64,000 bases of DNA from Stenocarpella maydis. Lineage: Eukaryota; Ascomycota; Sordariomycetes; Diaporthales; Diaporthaceae. Location: assembly GCA_002270565.1 (NCBI GenBank), contig NQMI01000101.1, positions 102,295 through 166,294 of the forward strand, read 5' to 3'. The notes under the pieces are model-generated. The model was not told where the DNA came from, searched no databases, and worked only from the letters and a program-made list of their open reading frames with translations. Of this stretch, positions 45,179 to 56,755 are shown one piece after another (position 1 is the first letter of the stretch; each line of letters opens with the position of its first letter). Made by a program: the position numbers and the translations under genes.

Positions 45179-48100
45179 CTAGATCAGCCCTTCCAGCTGG
45201 CAAGCATGCCGAGGCTTGTGTTCCGTTCCGAATCCCGTGTTGTACCAATCGCCTGTGACAGTACGATTGTGATGGTTGGTGCGTTCCTTGGTAGGCGTCA
45301 CGAGGGACTCAACCTCACCGCTTCTGACCGTAGTGCCTGGGAGGCCCAGCACTGCAGCTGCCTTGACTGGAGTGCCGTTTCGCATCGCTTGCATCAATGG
45401 GCCGGCATTGCCGCGAAACATGGGAGTGGGGATCCGTGAAGCACGTGGCGCGAATGCTGGACCATGGCGATGGCATGGTGAGGTGAAACCACCGGGGGCA
45501 GAAGCAGACACACGAGATGGAGTCGGCGGGTCTAAAGAATGACCATGAAACTCAGCTCCGTCCTTCGTGACAGAAACCACTTTGCCCGAGCCGAGCTCAA
45601 CGAACAGACCATTCTCCCGGTCGTAGTCTACGCCTGTAAAATGGTCAGTAGGCGATGCTTCCTATGCCTCCGAGGAGTAATCAAGGCAACACGGATAAAC
45701 AGAATCAAGAGGAACCGCTTACAAACCATTGGCTCGGAGTCTGGCAGCGGGGGGTAGCGGTGCACTCCTTGGCTGATGCCGTAGTCAAGAAAGACGGCAT
45801 AGCCTGGGGCGGAATACGAGTGCGAGGACGGAGCTCGGCGGTGGATGTGGTGGTGTCTAACGGCATCTGGCACGGCTTCCTGCTCTGCCTCTGGCCATAT
45901 ACCCATGTGAGTCGCATACGTCCACTGCTCGCTGAATCCCACCATGCGAAGGGAATCGATTCGACCGCTGAGCGCCCGCAACGGGCTGGCAACCGAAAGC
46001 TGATCCTCGGTAACATAAGGAACACGGCGGGGCAAATCAGCGTGGTGACGAAGGTGGCCGGAATATGCCTTCGCCGCCGAGGGAGGTAAGCTTGGGGCTC
46101 GGCGGTTGTAATTGCGCGGCTGACCGTAGTTACCTGCAGGACCGTGCTGGCCGGCGGCGATGGACTGAGACTCGTCCTCCTTGTCACCGATCTTGTGAGC
46201 GCCCTGGAGCCGCTGAGCAGTATTCGGCCCCTGGCGATACCCGAAATATCGGCGGCAGTGGATAGTCAAAGACGCCATAGAGTTATCCGCGGTGCGTGTG
46301 AGCATCTCTTCAGTGAACTTGTGAACCAGCCTGCCGATGTTCTTGACGCTGGCTTCCATGGCTGTTGACAGCCAACTGTGGCCGAAACCGAGCTTGGTCA
46401 TGTCAATCTCGAGGCTGACGTCCTGCATCAAGTGCAGGTAGCGGAAGAGCCACGTAGTTGGCAAAGGCTGTGTGTTTTCTTTTACCCAAGGACTGAAGAT
46501 GACGTGAAATCTGCGAGTTACCAACAAAACGACCATTATCTCGGCCCGAAGGCGTGGACAGGCCCACATAGTTGCTTGTAGAGGCCTGAGGACGGAGCCC
46601 AGGCTAACAAAGGCATCATCTGGCCACGCTGGGGAGGCCTGACGTTTTGTATTCAGCAGGATCGGCCTGCCGGTGTCGTTGTCAGCAACAAGGTACCGTA
46701 TGATCTTGAAGCGTACCCTTTTCGGTAGGGCGAAGTATGGGAATCTCTTCTCTGCACCATATTTCTTGGTGGGCCTTCCTTCGGCATACTGCTCAACAAA
46801 GAGGGTCAACGCACGCTCAAACCTGGTAGAAGGCCTGGGTATAGAACTAATGATTGCCCCTCTCTCCTCTCTTGCCGTTCTGTACCATGTGAGGTCGACT
46901 GTGCGGTCGAATGCTGGAACGGCATCAATTCCCCGGGTTGTGTCTGCAATCACAGTGGCCCGGGATTCATCTTTCACGAGTCTGCGCTGTATTTCCAAGT
47001 CGCCTCGAATGGCTGGGTACTCAAGTGGAGGAGGGGGATTGATTTTGCATGGCGCCATGGGTGGAATCACGAAGGATCCCTTGGAACTATGTGAATCACA
47101 GTGCTCATGTTTCGTGATGGATGTGAAGTCGCCTGACGGGGAGCAAATGGAGGCGCCATCGGGCTTTTGATAAGAGCTGCGACCTGTATTGTAAGAGCCC
47201 CGCCCAGGCTTGAGCGAACCTCGAGTGGCGTTGTAAACGTCATCAAAGATGTCGGACAAGGAAAGCCGCTCGGTGTCCTGTGAGGTTTTAAGCAAGAGGG
47301 GTTGGTAAGCTGAGGCGGCTGTGGCATCTGATGATCTTAGTGGCTGGTCGCTCGAAAAGAATTTGGAGATCTTTTTCCTGAGGCCTCTGCCTTTCTTCTG
47401 GCCAACTTGGTTCTCGCTGGGGCCCTGCATAGCCCCCTTCGTGTCTCTTTGCCCGGCCTCGTGAGCGGTGCTGTCCCACCAGCCTGCCATAGCGGCAGGC
47501 GACATTTTGGAGTGGTCACGCTTCCTCGCCGGAGAAGGTAACGGAAGCAGAGGAAGTGGGCGATCTGGCGGGGGCTGCTGTGGAGGGAGCGGGCCGATGA
47601 AAGGCTTAAGTTGATCTTGGTCTATCTCCTTGCAGGAGATGGTGCTAAGCGGACCAGAGTAGGTGCCCAGCAAGGGTTTCCGCTTGAGTAGAGGTGCGGT
47701 TGTCAGTGAGGACGAAGCGCTGATGGTGGAAGAGGTCCAGGATCCAGGAAAATCGGCCAGGCCGGACAGTTCAGGTCTGGGCAGTGAGCCGAGTGCTTCA
47801 GGGCTGCTGGCTCTCTCGGCAAGGACAGCCCCCAGACGCTCATGGAACGTAGCGGCAGATGTTCTGCAATCGAGGGTTGTCAGTGGCGTGGTGACAATTG
47901 AGAGTCAGCTGATATGGAACTTACATATTGCCCTCGGAAAAGGGGTCGTGAGACAAGGGCTGAGTGACTTTGTGGGCGAGCTTCGAGATGCCAGACTCAG
48001 GGTCGGACCTGTCATTGAGCACCATCTCTGGAGCACGCGAGTCGCCTACAGCGATGTCGGTCTTGTTGACTACCTCTGGGAGAAGGCAGTTATCTCGCGA

Positions 48101-48328
48101 AGGCACTGTTGCTTTTGAAGAGCCATGTAGGAAGTCGTGGTAGTCAACAGAGCCTAGAAGAGCTGGGTCGGGGTCTTCCTCATCACCGACAGAGTCGGCC
48201 GCATCCTGCTGGCCGGGGGGATGCTGAGGTCGGCCCTCCGGACTGCCCCGTTGTTCAACGTCCAGGCCCCGAGGAACTGGTTGCCGATGAGTCAGTTTCC
48301 AGTTGGGTGTCAGACGTGCTTTGGTCAT
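45179..48328 (-). CDS. Large hypothetical protein with an F-box-like segment
   Basis: I do not recognise this protein. Three exons (48328-47925, 47863-45723, 45633-45179) give 999 residues, and both introns (61 and 89 bp) have GTAAG donors and matching phases. The N-terminal ~370 residues are disordered and Ser/Pro-rich, including a Pro-rich block (PFIGPLPPQQPPPDRPLPLL). A folded centre begins FPYFALPKRVRFKIIRYLVA, which resembles the first helices of an F-box as in many fungal proteins. It continues with WACPRLRAEIMVVLLVTRRF and FRYLHLMQDVSLEIDMTKLG. The C-terminus contains VDYDRENGLFVELGSGKVVS. The start is uncertain: ATG 48328 is used, but an upstream ATG near 48441 with a strong GTGAGT donor could supply a different first exon. 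Confidence 0.75.
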
Positions 48329-50385
48329 GGTAAAGAGAAGGAGGTGATGGGGGAGTCGGGTTCGTCGAGTCTACCAACGAGGCTCAGGGTGGTGAGGTGG
48401 GACTTACTCACGCCTTGCGAGGGACACAGTCCATGCCCCATGGTGCGAGGTTTATAAGAGAGCAACCACAATGATGCTTTCGGGTCCACCGCGTGGCGGT
48501 CGAGGGCTGTTGCTGGTTGTCGGGAGGGGCTGTTCAGGTGCGGCTGCTTATCAGTCTGAGTGGCATTGGAGGCATGTCGAGTTGAAGGTAGCGGGGCTGC
48601 TGGCTCTAGCACCCAAGATTGTTTCCATGGCCTACGTGAAGGTGAATCCGGAGCAGCCAGCAAGCCACCGTCTTCCATACCAACGTGACTACTTCTAACC
48701 CTTCGGTCACTTGACACGGCCCGGAGTGGTGGACCACATGAAGATTCCCAGTCCCGAGACTGAACCCTCCCACTCATGCTCCTCAGTCTGCCTGAACCCC
48801 TACCAAGCCGCTCTACTCCCTCGCCATTGTAGGTTTCAGCTGCCAAAACGGAGAACAGATGGCCCTGAGAGTGGCATCTCCTACGGCTGGTTCTGCCGTT
48901 CGCTCTGTGCTGGCTGTCACCCTCACCCTCAGGAGGCACGCAGGAAGCAGAAGAGTGGCGCTTGGACTCGGGCAAATCCTGCTCCTTGTGGCCTCTGGTC
49001 CATCCCCTCCTGAAGACAGTTCCGTCCCCTGGTATATTACCGTCGCGCGCAACTAGGCCACGCCGAAGAGAGTGGCGGTCCCGGCGATCCGTCCGGTGTG
49101 AACCTCGTCCTTTGCCGTCTGGGCTTGACGGATCCGAGTGAAGCCCAGAAGGCTCCGGCCATCCCATCGCCTCACCATTGGCCCTGTTCTTTGTGCTCCC
49201 TTGCAGCCCACCATTCATCATCTGGTGCTCATCAGATTGCCACCTCCGGTGTGCTCTCATCGACAGTTCTCTCCCTTCTCCTCCTATGGAGACCCTCATG
49301 GAAGGGTCAATAGAGTGCAGGGAGTGCCTCTGAATGCTGGGATTGTTTGTATCCTTCTGCCGCCTCACAACTGGATGTGGGAATATCCAGCTCTGGACTT
49401 CATACTGGGCGGATGTGGGCGAGAAGGTGTGCATCGTTTGCTTGGCCTCGCAGAAAGGAATGGGGGATGGCGGCAGGAAGCTGGAGACGACGCGTTACAC
49501 AATGATGCAGTGAGATGGCACTTGATTTACAACTTGCCCAGCCAGTAAGCCTGGCCCATTGGCCCAAACATGTTTCTGGAGGAGCAGCGGGGTTTTGTGA
49601 CATCAAGATTAGAGGGGGAAGGGTATGACAGTCATCAAATTGGATAGACTGGTTGGCATCGGGCCAGGAGAAGAGAGGGTGCGTAAGCAGCAAAAGGTAT
49701 GGAGGCTCTGTCTGTCAGCTGAGGCTTCAACATGTTTCTTGGAATGTCGTCATGACAAGCAAGGACGGCTAGGGATGCTGTCAACAGGCAGCCCGGGTGA
49801 AGGCATGTGTGGCCGGGCCATTTTCCCTCCCACTGGAGAAGTCATGACACCGCTCTTTACATTGCATGAACATGATGCTATGAGAGGGAGGGATGACCTT
49901 GACCGGGCTGGTGTGAAGTGTAGTCGGAGTACACTACAGAGTGCAGAGTAGAGTAGTAAGCTTTGGGGCTACAGTTCGAGCCGGTCCAGATGTCTGGGTA
50001 CCCCACCCAGCCTTGCCTGCCATCTCTGATGCGCATACGGTAGTGTACCTAGGTACACGGCCAAGTACCTATGTACATTGTCCAGTACACTACTGTTCAC
50101 TAGCCTAACCATCCCTGTCGATGACATACCATAGTACCTTAGCCACGAAAGTATGTGTACACTAGGTCATATAGGGGTGGGGCACCTGGTGATTGATAGC
50201 TGCCCCTCCCAAGAAGCTTCGAATGCTCACTCCCGGTTCTAGAAACCTATACTGAAGTTCATGACCTGAGCCTCAGCATTCAACCCCAGCTCAGCCTCAA
50301 GTCAGCCAACCTCGTGCTCACCTCCGGCTTGCAACTCAACCCCCTGCAGAGAGCCCCGTGGCATTCTGACTGCCACTGCCACAAG
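48329..50385. other. Divergent 2.1-kb region with a long uncertain open frame
   Basis: The minus strand has a 369-codon open frame (48325-49434) of low-complexity Arg/Ser/Gly/His-rich composition. It may be 5' leader, an upstream exon of the hypothetical gene, or chance. The PBDC1-proximal part contains the foldback at 50040-50093. Confidence 0.5.
50040..50093. repeat. Foldback of CCTAGGTAC-type motifs
   Basis: GTAGTGTAC at 50040-50048 is exactly inverted as GTACACTAC at 50085-50093. The 36-base spacer is filled with further TACCTAGGTAC and GTACCTATGTAC palindromes. It lies about 300 bp upstream of the PBDC1 start. Confidence 0.85.
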
Positions 50386-51189
50386 ATGGCCGACGACCTG
50401 ATCCAGAGCTCCATGGCTGGCGCACAACCTGTGCCAGCCAACTTCAATGCCAGTGATGCAGAAAATCTCGAGGATGCAAGTCCTCCTCCACCCACACCCA
50501 CACCCAAGCCTCGTCCCTGCCCCTGACTGACCTTTGGCCGCCACCAGATCGAGAAGCAGTTTGCTGTCAAGGGTATGGACGTATAATGGCAGCAGCCCAC
50601 CCCCACCACCATCCAGACCCGGCTCAGAATCTGACTGTCCCCTCCACAGCCGTACAGCACCTCGAGACATACTGGGCCATCCTGGAGAAGGTCAAGGGAA
50701 GCACTCTCCGCCTGACCAAGATTGATGACGAGATCTACGACCACCTCTGCAAAGACTTTCCCGACTTCAACCCCGCCGAGACGATAGACGAGGACAAGCT
50801 CAAGAGCGCGGGATCAAAGAAGCGATGGCGTGATTTCATGATGGCATACGAGAAGAAGGTCGACGACTACAGCTTTGGCACCATGCTGCGCTCAAGTCCA
50901 AAAGAGGAATACACACAGCACGGCACAATCTTTGGTAAGCCAGTCACCCACACTCCTTCCCTGATAGCTTGGGCTGTGGGGGGACAGGCCATCTCCTCCC
51001 AGCAGCGGCGCAAATGTCTGGGGACAGCCGGGACCTTTGATAGGGCAAGACATACAGATGCGCAGGTGCTGACCTCCATTAGTCCCTCGTATGCAGTTTT
51101 ATGCCGTGGAGATTGCAAGAAACCGGAATGGCCTGAACGACTGGATCTACGAGAAGAACCAGGCCGAGAAGAAGACGGATTCAAAGTAG
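50386..51189 (+). CDS. PBDC1 family protein (yeast YPL225W homologue)
   Basis: PBDC1 proteins are small conserved eukaryotic proteins implicated in chaperoning nascent polypeptides at the ribosome. Four exons (50386-50475, 50548-50572, 50650-50934, 51083-51189) give 168 residues. The protein reads NASDAENLED/IEKQFAVK/AVQHLETYWAILEKVKGSTL, then LTKIDDEIYDHLCKDFPDF, KKRWRDFMMAYEKKVDDYSF, GTIFVPRMQFYAVEIARNRN and GLNDWIYEKNQ, colinear with the family. Intron 1 must use a GC-AG pair (GAT/GCAAGT...CCAG) to join LED to IEKQF in phase. Exon 2 is only 25 bp. The last acceptor is the TTAG at 51079-51082, not the later GCAG, because only it restores FVPRMQFYA. Confidence 0.93.
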
Positions 51190-51515
51190 AAGCTATCATA
51201 GGTGCCCAGCACTTTACTTCCGTTTTCTTTTGCTTGTTTCCGGTAGTGCTGCGTGGATGGGGCTGAACCCTACGGGTGAGCCTAATTCGATCTATACCCC
51301 AGCTGAATACCGTATGTGTCTGATGCTGAAAACTTTTGCAATTATGAGAGGGCAGATTCTTTGAAGCACTTGATCTCACTCGGCCAGTCTTCTACCTATT
51401 TCATGTGGTCTACCGAGGACCGTTTAACACAAATGTGTACGTGTAAGCATGTGTATATTCATAATAATTACATGTGTGGTTTGTGCCGCATGTCCTAGGA
51501 CACCACATATGTCCC
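51190..51515. other. Convergent 3' spacer
   Basis: A 0.3-kb spacer between convergent genes. The stretch 51440-51475 is AT-rich, consistent with 3' UTR. Confidence 0.5.
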
Positions 51516-53141
51516 TCAACCCGAGCAGGTCCAGCTCTCCGCGTCGTCAACGTCCCCTTTGCCGTCATAAACAGCCTTCTTGGGAAAGGGGCACAACGGA
51601 CGCTGCCTCAAGACACCCGAGGCCGGATCTGTGGAGTTGTGCCATGTTGTTGCAATAATCTGATCCACCGCCACGCCCTCCTCGACCCATCGCATCAAGG
51701 CCAGGAGGGCGTCATGCTCCGGGTCTGCGAACCCTGGAGTCGAGTAGATGTCGGTCCCTAGCATTGCTTGGCTGTTTGGTCCCGCGAAGTACCAAGGAGC
51801 ATCGTTTGCAGTCCCTGACACGTGCTGCAGCCCAGGTACTACAAAGTACCGGAACCAGCTCCGCAGCTGGTCATAACCCCCCAGGGCTTCTGCCACTCGG
51901 CTGTACAGCACATTGGACGACCTTGTTGAGATCAGGCCGTCCGACGTCCCGTGGAACATGAAGATCTTGCTGCCCCTCTCCATGACCGCTCTCATGGCCT
52001 CGAAGTGGTCCGCAGTGCAGTTGCCCGGGTCTTCCGCGTCCGCCTGCCAGACGATGCTGTCGTCATACTGCCTCCACGTCCAGCTCGGATTGTCCTCCAT
52101 AAAGTACTTCACATAGCCGTCACCCAGCGGGTTTGGCGAGGATCCACCGAGCAAGACTGCCCATTGCGACTCTGAGCCGATCTCCAGGCCCGGGAACGCA
52201 AACCGCCCCTCGGCATAGTAGTCCGCGTAGATGCTGTTCAGGGTGGCTAGCTGAGCTCCCGTCAGACATGCCGAGCCATTCGCCGGCGCGGACCCGCAGA
52301 GAAGGGCGTCCGTGTCGAACTCACACAGCTCTGGTGAGCTGATGATGCCGTCTGTGACCCCGTCCAGGGAGTCACACTGACGGACGGCCTCGTCTCCGAT
52401 TGCACTGAAGAGCGAGGGCGGTATGCGCCCGCCTGAGCCGGTGGGCAGGTTGTAAGAGCCCAGCTTTGTCGTCCACGGCTGCAAGTGGCTGGTCCACCAG
52501 GCGGGGGCTCCAATCAAGAGCCCGTCAAAGGAATCTGGGTCGTACTGCGCTTCTCGTAGCCCCTGCCTACCCCCGGTCGAGGCACCGGAGTAGTATGAGA
52601 ACTGAATTTCCCGGCCGTAGAAGGCCTCCGTGAGGGATTTCCCCAGCACCACGGAGCCGTGGATGGCGCGGTAGCCGAAATCCAACCGCTTCTCGTGCTG
52701 GTTCAGAGCCCAGGTCAGGTCCGAAGAACTCGAATTATGCCCGGTGTCGGTGGAAGCCACAGCAAAGCCGTAACGCACACCAGCCCCCATGTCAAGATAG
52801 TTGATGCCGCCAGCAAACCCCCCATTGCCAACCTGCAGGAACCGCCCGTTCCACTCCGTCGGCAAGAGGATGCTGAAACGAAAGCTCGACGAGGCGGATG
52901 TCGTCACGTTGACCACGACGGCACAAGCCTCCGGCAGGTTGGTAGGGTTGATGGGATATGGTACATCTGCCGCTCCTTCGCCGAAAGAGCCACCACTGGC
53001 AACTTGTTCGGCGACGACGACACTCGCGTCCGAGGGCAGAGCAGCCTGCAGGGCCTCGATCGAGCATGGCGTCGCTGCCGCCTCACTGCGCTGCCACAAG
53101 ATGGCGAATGCGCTGGCTGCGAGATAAACCGGCGGCCTCAT
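51516..53141 (-). CDS. Secreted tannase/feruloyl-esterase family protein lacking the paired cysteines
   Basis: Tannase-family (PF07519-type) enzymes hydrolyse gallate or ferulate esters outside the cell during plant-material breakdown. The single-exon model gives 541 residues from ATG 53141, which yields a signal peptide (MRPPVYLAASAFAILWQRSE, cleavage probably after AAA). The core is intact: EWNGRFLQVGNGGFAGGIN, ASTDTGHNSS, the nucleophile loop YSGASTGGRQGL (Ser 188), a calcium-site-like CDSLDGVTDGII near 256, Asp 401 in HGTSDGLIS and His 440 in VVPGLQHVSG. In characterised members a Cys precedes the Ser and another follows the His, and these form a disulfide. Here both are replaced (Ala 187, Val 441). 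Several N-glycosylation sequons are present. The substrate cannot be told. Confidence 0.9.
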   Translation of the reverse strand: MRPPVYLAASAFAILWQRSEAAATPCSIEALQAALPSDASVVVAEQVASGGSFGEGAADVPYPINPTNLPEACAVVVNVTTSASSSFRFSILLPTEWNGRFLQVGNGGFAGGINYLDMGAGVRYGFAVASTDTGHNSSSSDLTWALNQHEKRLDFGYRAIHGSVVLGKSLTEAFYGREIQFSYYSGASTGGRQGLREAQYDPDSFDGLLIGAPAWWTSHLQPWTTKLGSYNLPTGSGGRIPPSLFSAIGDEAVRQCDSLDGVTDGIISSPELCEFDTDALLCGSAPANGSACLTGAQLATLNSIYADYYAEGRFAFPGLEIGSESQWAVLLGGSSPNPLGDGYVKYFMEDNPSWTWRQYDDSIVWQADAEDPGNCTADHFEAMRAVMERGSKIFMFHGTSDGLISTRSSNVLYSRVAEALGGYDQLRSWFRYFVVPGLQHVSGTANDAPWYFAGPNSQAMLGTDIYSTPGFADPEHDALLALMRWVEEGVAVDQIIATTWHNSTDPASGVLRQRPLCPFPKKAVYDGKGDVDDAESWTCSG

Positions 53142-54152
53142 CTTGCTCTGCTTGGATAATCCGCAGCGTGACGGGGTAGACTGTGCATGGGGGCAGGCCG
53201 CTTCAGACAAGACAAGAGACGCTGAAGACTCCCCATCTTATAATACACAAAGTCGGTAACCCCCTCACAATAAGGGGATCACCTTCCCGATTCAAGTTGC
53301 TACCGCCAACCCCATCTTTTCCGGGTCTGTTGACCGGCACTTGTAGTGTACTCGGTAGTGGACTGCAAAAGACGAACCCTCACTGCCGGACGATTATAAC
53401 TGCGAGGGGTTGAGTCCCGCGAACGGAGATACCCCAGGCGGGAACTCATCCCTATCAGGAAAAGTACCAAGCACCAAGCACGCAGGTTCTCATTTCCGCC
53501 GTGGCTCGCTCGTTGACCATCGCCCACAGGATTACGCGTATACCGTAGTATAACAGGTGTACACAGCCTAGATCCCAGGTATCCAATCGGCTATAGACTG
53601 TCTGATATAGTATAAGAACACGGAGATTTGTGCTTGGGAGAAATGAGGGTACACTGGATATCCACCACAGTGTGGCAAATCAGAGAGCGTCACCCAGCGT
53701 CACCCCTATTCCTAAATATTCAAGGCTAAGGTGTCTAGGATCCAGAGTAGGATTCTGCAGTGGGCGCTGTTGAAATAGGTGCCTTCTATAGTGGGTTTCA
53801 AGGAGTGGGACATCGTAAGAATGGATTGGTGCGCGCGAGCGGTGAATGTACTGTAGTATTGTATCAACCATCCGTGTTTGTGCGGGAAAATATCCGTTTT
53901 CCAGCACAATAGATGTGTTATAGCGCAAGCTGCCCTGGGATCTGCAACGGGGTAACTTGCCACAGAACAGCTGGGATAGGATGAGCCACTGCAAGGTAGT
54001 CTCCCGTCAGAAAGCCTTTGTCAAATGGCCAACCACAGGATAATGTCCTCCGGGGCATTCACTGTCACTTGGGCTTCCATCCCTTACATGCTCGGCGTGG
54101 CTAGATAGACTGCTACTTCTCGAGCGTGCCCACCCCGACGTCTTGGGATATC
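53142..54152. other. 1.0-kb intergenic region
   Basis: The spacer holds the promoter of the tannase-like gene and the 3' side of the Pol kappa gene. It contains palindromic GTACACT/AGTGTAC-type motifs near 53345-53360. No gene is seen. Confidence 0.5.
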
Positions 54153-56301
54153 TCATCTAAACCATAGCTTCTTCTGCTTGGGATCCTCGCCCTCTCCTTG
54201 TCGTCCTCTTTTCTTTTCTGGGCCTGTTCTCAGCCGCTTTGGTTCCAGCGCGACACCTCGGCTCGCCGGTATGTGCTGCTCTTGCTGCACGACATCTCTG
54301 ATTGTCTGGCGCGACAGGCATGCATCGATGTGAGAATTGAATTGTCTTTCGTCAGCAGGCTGTGGTCGACTGCAAATGGGACATTCCCACCACTCGTCCG
54401 GTGCCTCTCCGGGTTCGTTGTCGGGGATTGGGTTACGCATAATCTCTTTGCCATGGCTTGGATGGGGGCTTCGGATTTCGCCGCCCGCACTAGTTCCTGG
54501 ATTCACCACCTGCTCGGATAACTCAGGGGGCATCAATCCAGGCACACGATCATCGCTGACCGGGCTTGTCCTCCGCAATACCTTGCCGGGCTCGTTGCTC
54601 GCTGCTCCACTCCTGGCCTTGAGCCCAAAGAATGCTGTCGTATCAGGCCGCTTGGTGCTGACAAGTTGGGTACAGCGCAAGCCCATCAGCCTGATCTTCA
54701 TGCCTGGTATCTCATGTTCGAGTTTAGCAAGTACAGGTACCGCATGGTTGTACAAGTCTTCCGCAAGACTGATGGCTCTCGGGAGCACGGTCTGTCGAGT
54801 GTAGACCTCGTACGTGTGCAATTTGATCTTCAGAACCAACGTTCTCCCCTTGCAACCCGCCCGTCGCATGCTGTAGCATTCTGCATTAGCAACCATACTA
54901 CAGGCCTCAGACACAATGATGTCATGCCGTGGGCCGTCAATCCATAGGAGTAGCCACTTTGGCGAGGATGCTGAGTAAAGAGGGGGGGGCCTCTTGTATC
55001 GGTCTGGAAGTTGCTTACTCCTTTTCTAGCTGCTGGGCGGTCCAGCGAAGTTTCTCCCTCAGCTGATCACGGTCGGACATGTCGTGGAATGTGCTTTCCG
55101 TCCCAACAGACTTTCGCTCGTACTCTTCTGCAGGCTGGACGTTGGTACGGCCGAGGCCTAGGTTGCAGTATATGAGGAACTCAAAGGCCTTCTCTCCGAA
55201 CAGCGGGCTGAGGAATTGTCTCTGGCCGTAAATATCGCCACACGTCTCTATCCCAATGGCTTTCAGTTCTCGTTCCCACACCCTGCCGATCCCGTTGACT
55301 TTGCGGCAGGGCAAAACTCGCATGAATGACACGATGGCAACCCGGTCGTTGGGAAGCACAAACTGCCCATTAGGTTTGTTCATGTTGGAACAGATCTTGG
55401 CAAGCTTTGCGTTGGCCGCGATGCCCGCAGAGACCGTGATGCTGGTCCTCAGATGAACTTGGCGCCTCATTTGGGCAACAGCATCCTCGGGGGATATGTC
55501 ATGGTCCTTGCAGTATTCTGTGATGTTCAGGTATGCCTCATCGATGCTCGCACTCTCGAAACGCGGGTCGTACTCGGCTATGACCTTGCGCACCTCATTT
55601 GCCTTGGCAGTATACTTGTCGAAATTTAGGGGGAGGAATATGAGGTCAGGGCACAGCCTCTTTGCCACGAAACCGGCCATCCCCGAACGACATCCGAACT
55701 GACGTGCTACGTAGTTGCAGGTCGTGAGTACTCCGCCACCAACAGCGAATGGCAAATCCTTTAGTTCAGGCCTGTCGAGTTGTTCGACGGCGGCATAGAA
55801 GGCATCGCAGTCAAGATGAACGATGTACTGACTGAGGTCGCGGCCAAGCTCGAGCTCAGCGATGAGGGTGTCAGCCTTGCGCAGTTCGCTCGACAGATCG
55901 AGCTTCTCAAGCCTGCGTTTCTTTTCGAGGATGCGGTCGATCTTGACTGTGAGCACCTTGTCCCTTTCCTCCTCACGGTTGAAATATTTGGAGCCCTTGG
56001 ACGCATTGTATATGATCTCGGAGACCTGCCGAAGGGGGCGGCCGCGGGACAAGAGTCAGTTACTGCCGCGGCTCTCGCGCAGAGCAGCGCTTCTCAAGAC
56101 GTGGATGCCTACCTTCTTCTGGTCAACAGAGTCCTGGCCGGCCTTGGTCAGTGATGGGCCGAGAAGCGAGTATTTCAAGGTGGCATGCTGTGAGGCGATG
56201 GGCTGCGAGCCCGCTGGACTGTCTTCAGCAGGGTTGTCATCGGATTGGTGGCACGAGGTCACCGCATCCGTCGGGTCGGGCGAAAGGCGATGTTGTTCCA
56301 T
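54153..56301 (-). CDS. DNA polymerase kappa (Y-family) with UBZ zinc finger
   Basis: This translesion polymerase bypasses bulky minor-groove lesions. Three exons (56301-56113, 56025-55019, 54870-54153) give 637 residues. The N-terminal clasp reads LKYSLLGPSLTKAGQDSVDQ, joined by splicing to VSEIIYNASKGSKYF. The palm carries the catalytic acids: LDCDAFYAAVEQ (D135, D137) and SASIDEAYLN (D225, E226). Finger and thumb motifs include CNYVARQFGCRSGMAGFVA and VNGIGRVWERELKAIGI. The third exon adds the little finger (CKGRTLVLKIKLHTYEVYTR and LRLMGLRCTQLVSTKRP) and a C-terminal ubiquitin-binding finger, C562-x2-C565-x13-H579-x3-C583. The end is very basic (nuclear signal and possible PCNA contact). 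It is the last intact gene before the AT-rich compartment. Confidence 0.95.
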
Positions 56302-56755
56302 ATGGGCCTACAGCTAGCATGGAGCAAGGAACAAGCATGTTCGCTTTCATGGTGTAGACGGGCAGTCTGGTGGTAAATGCCCGTCAACAAAGAGACGCGT
56401 CGCCGAGGAGGAAGGATCACTGACTCTCCACTTGGCGCGCGCTTCATCGCGGGCTCACGGGACCAGGCAGCCTAGCTTAGTCAGCGAAACCCGGTTGGTC
56501 CGCCAGGACTGACAGAATTAATGGCACTCATTCCGTTACAAAAACCCGTATTAGTTTTGCTTTCTATTTACCTGGTCCTTCATACCGTATATAGATAGTA
56601 GGGTGTGACCCAGAAATCATTTAGATATGATCTCCTCTAGAGTTGGTATGCACTGTCAGTTGATGAGTCAGCTGCTCATTATTTGATAACGGTATCTATT
56701 ATGTTGCGTCTTAATATACAGTCACTATCCGCCTAACTGTAACGATCACTAAGGT

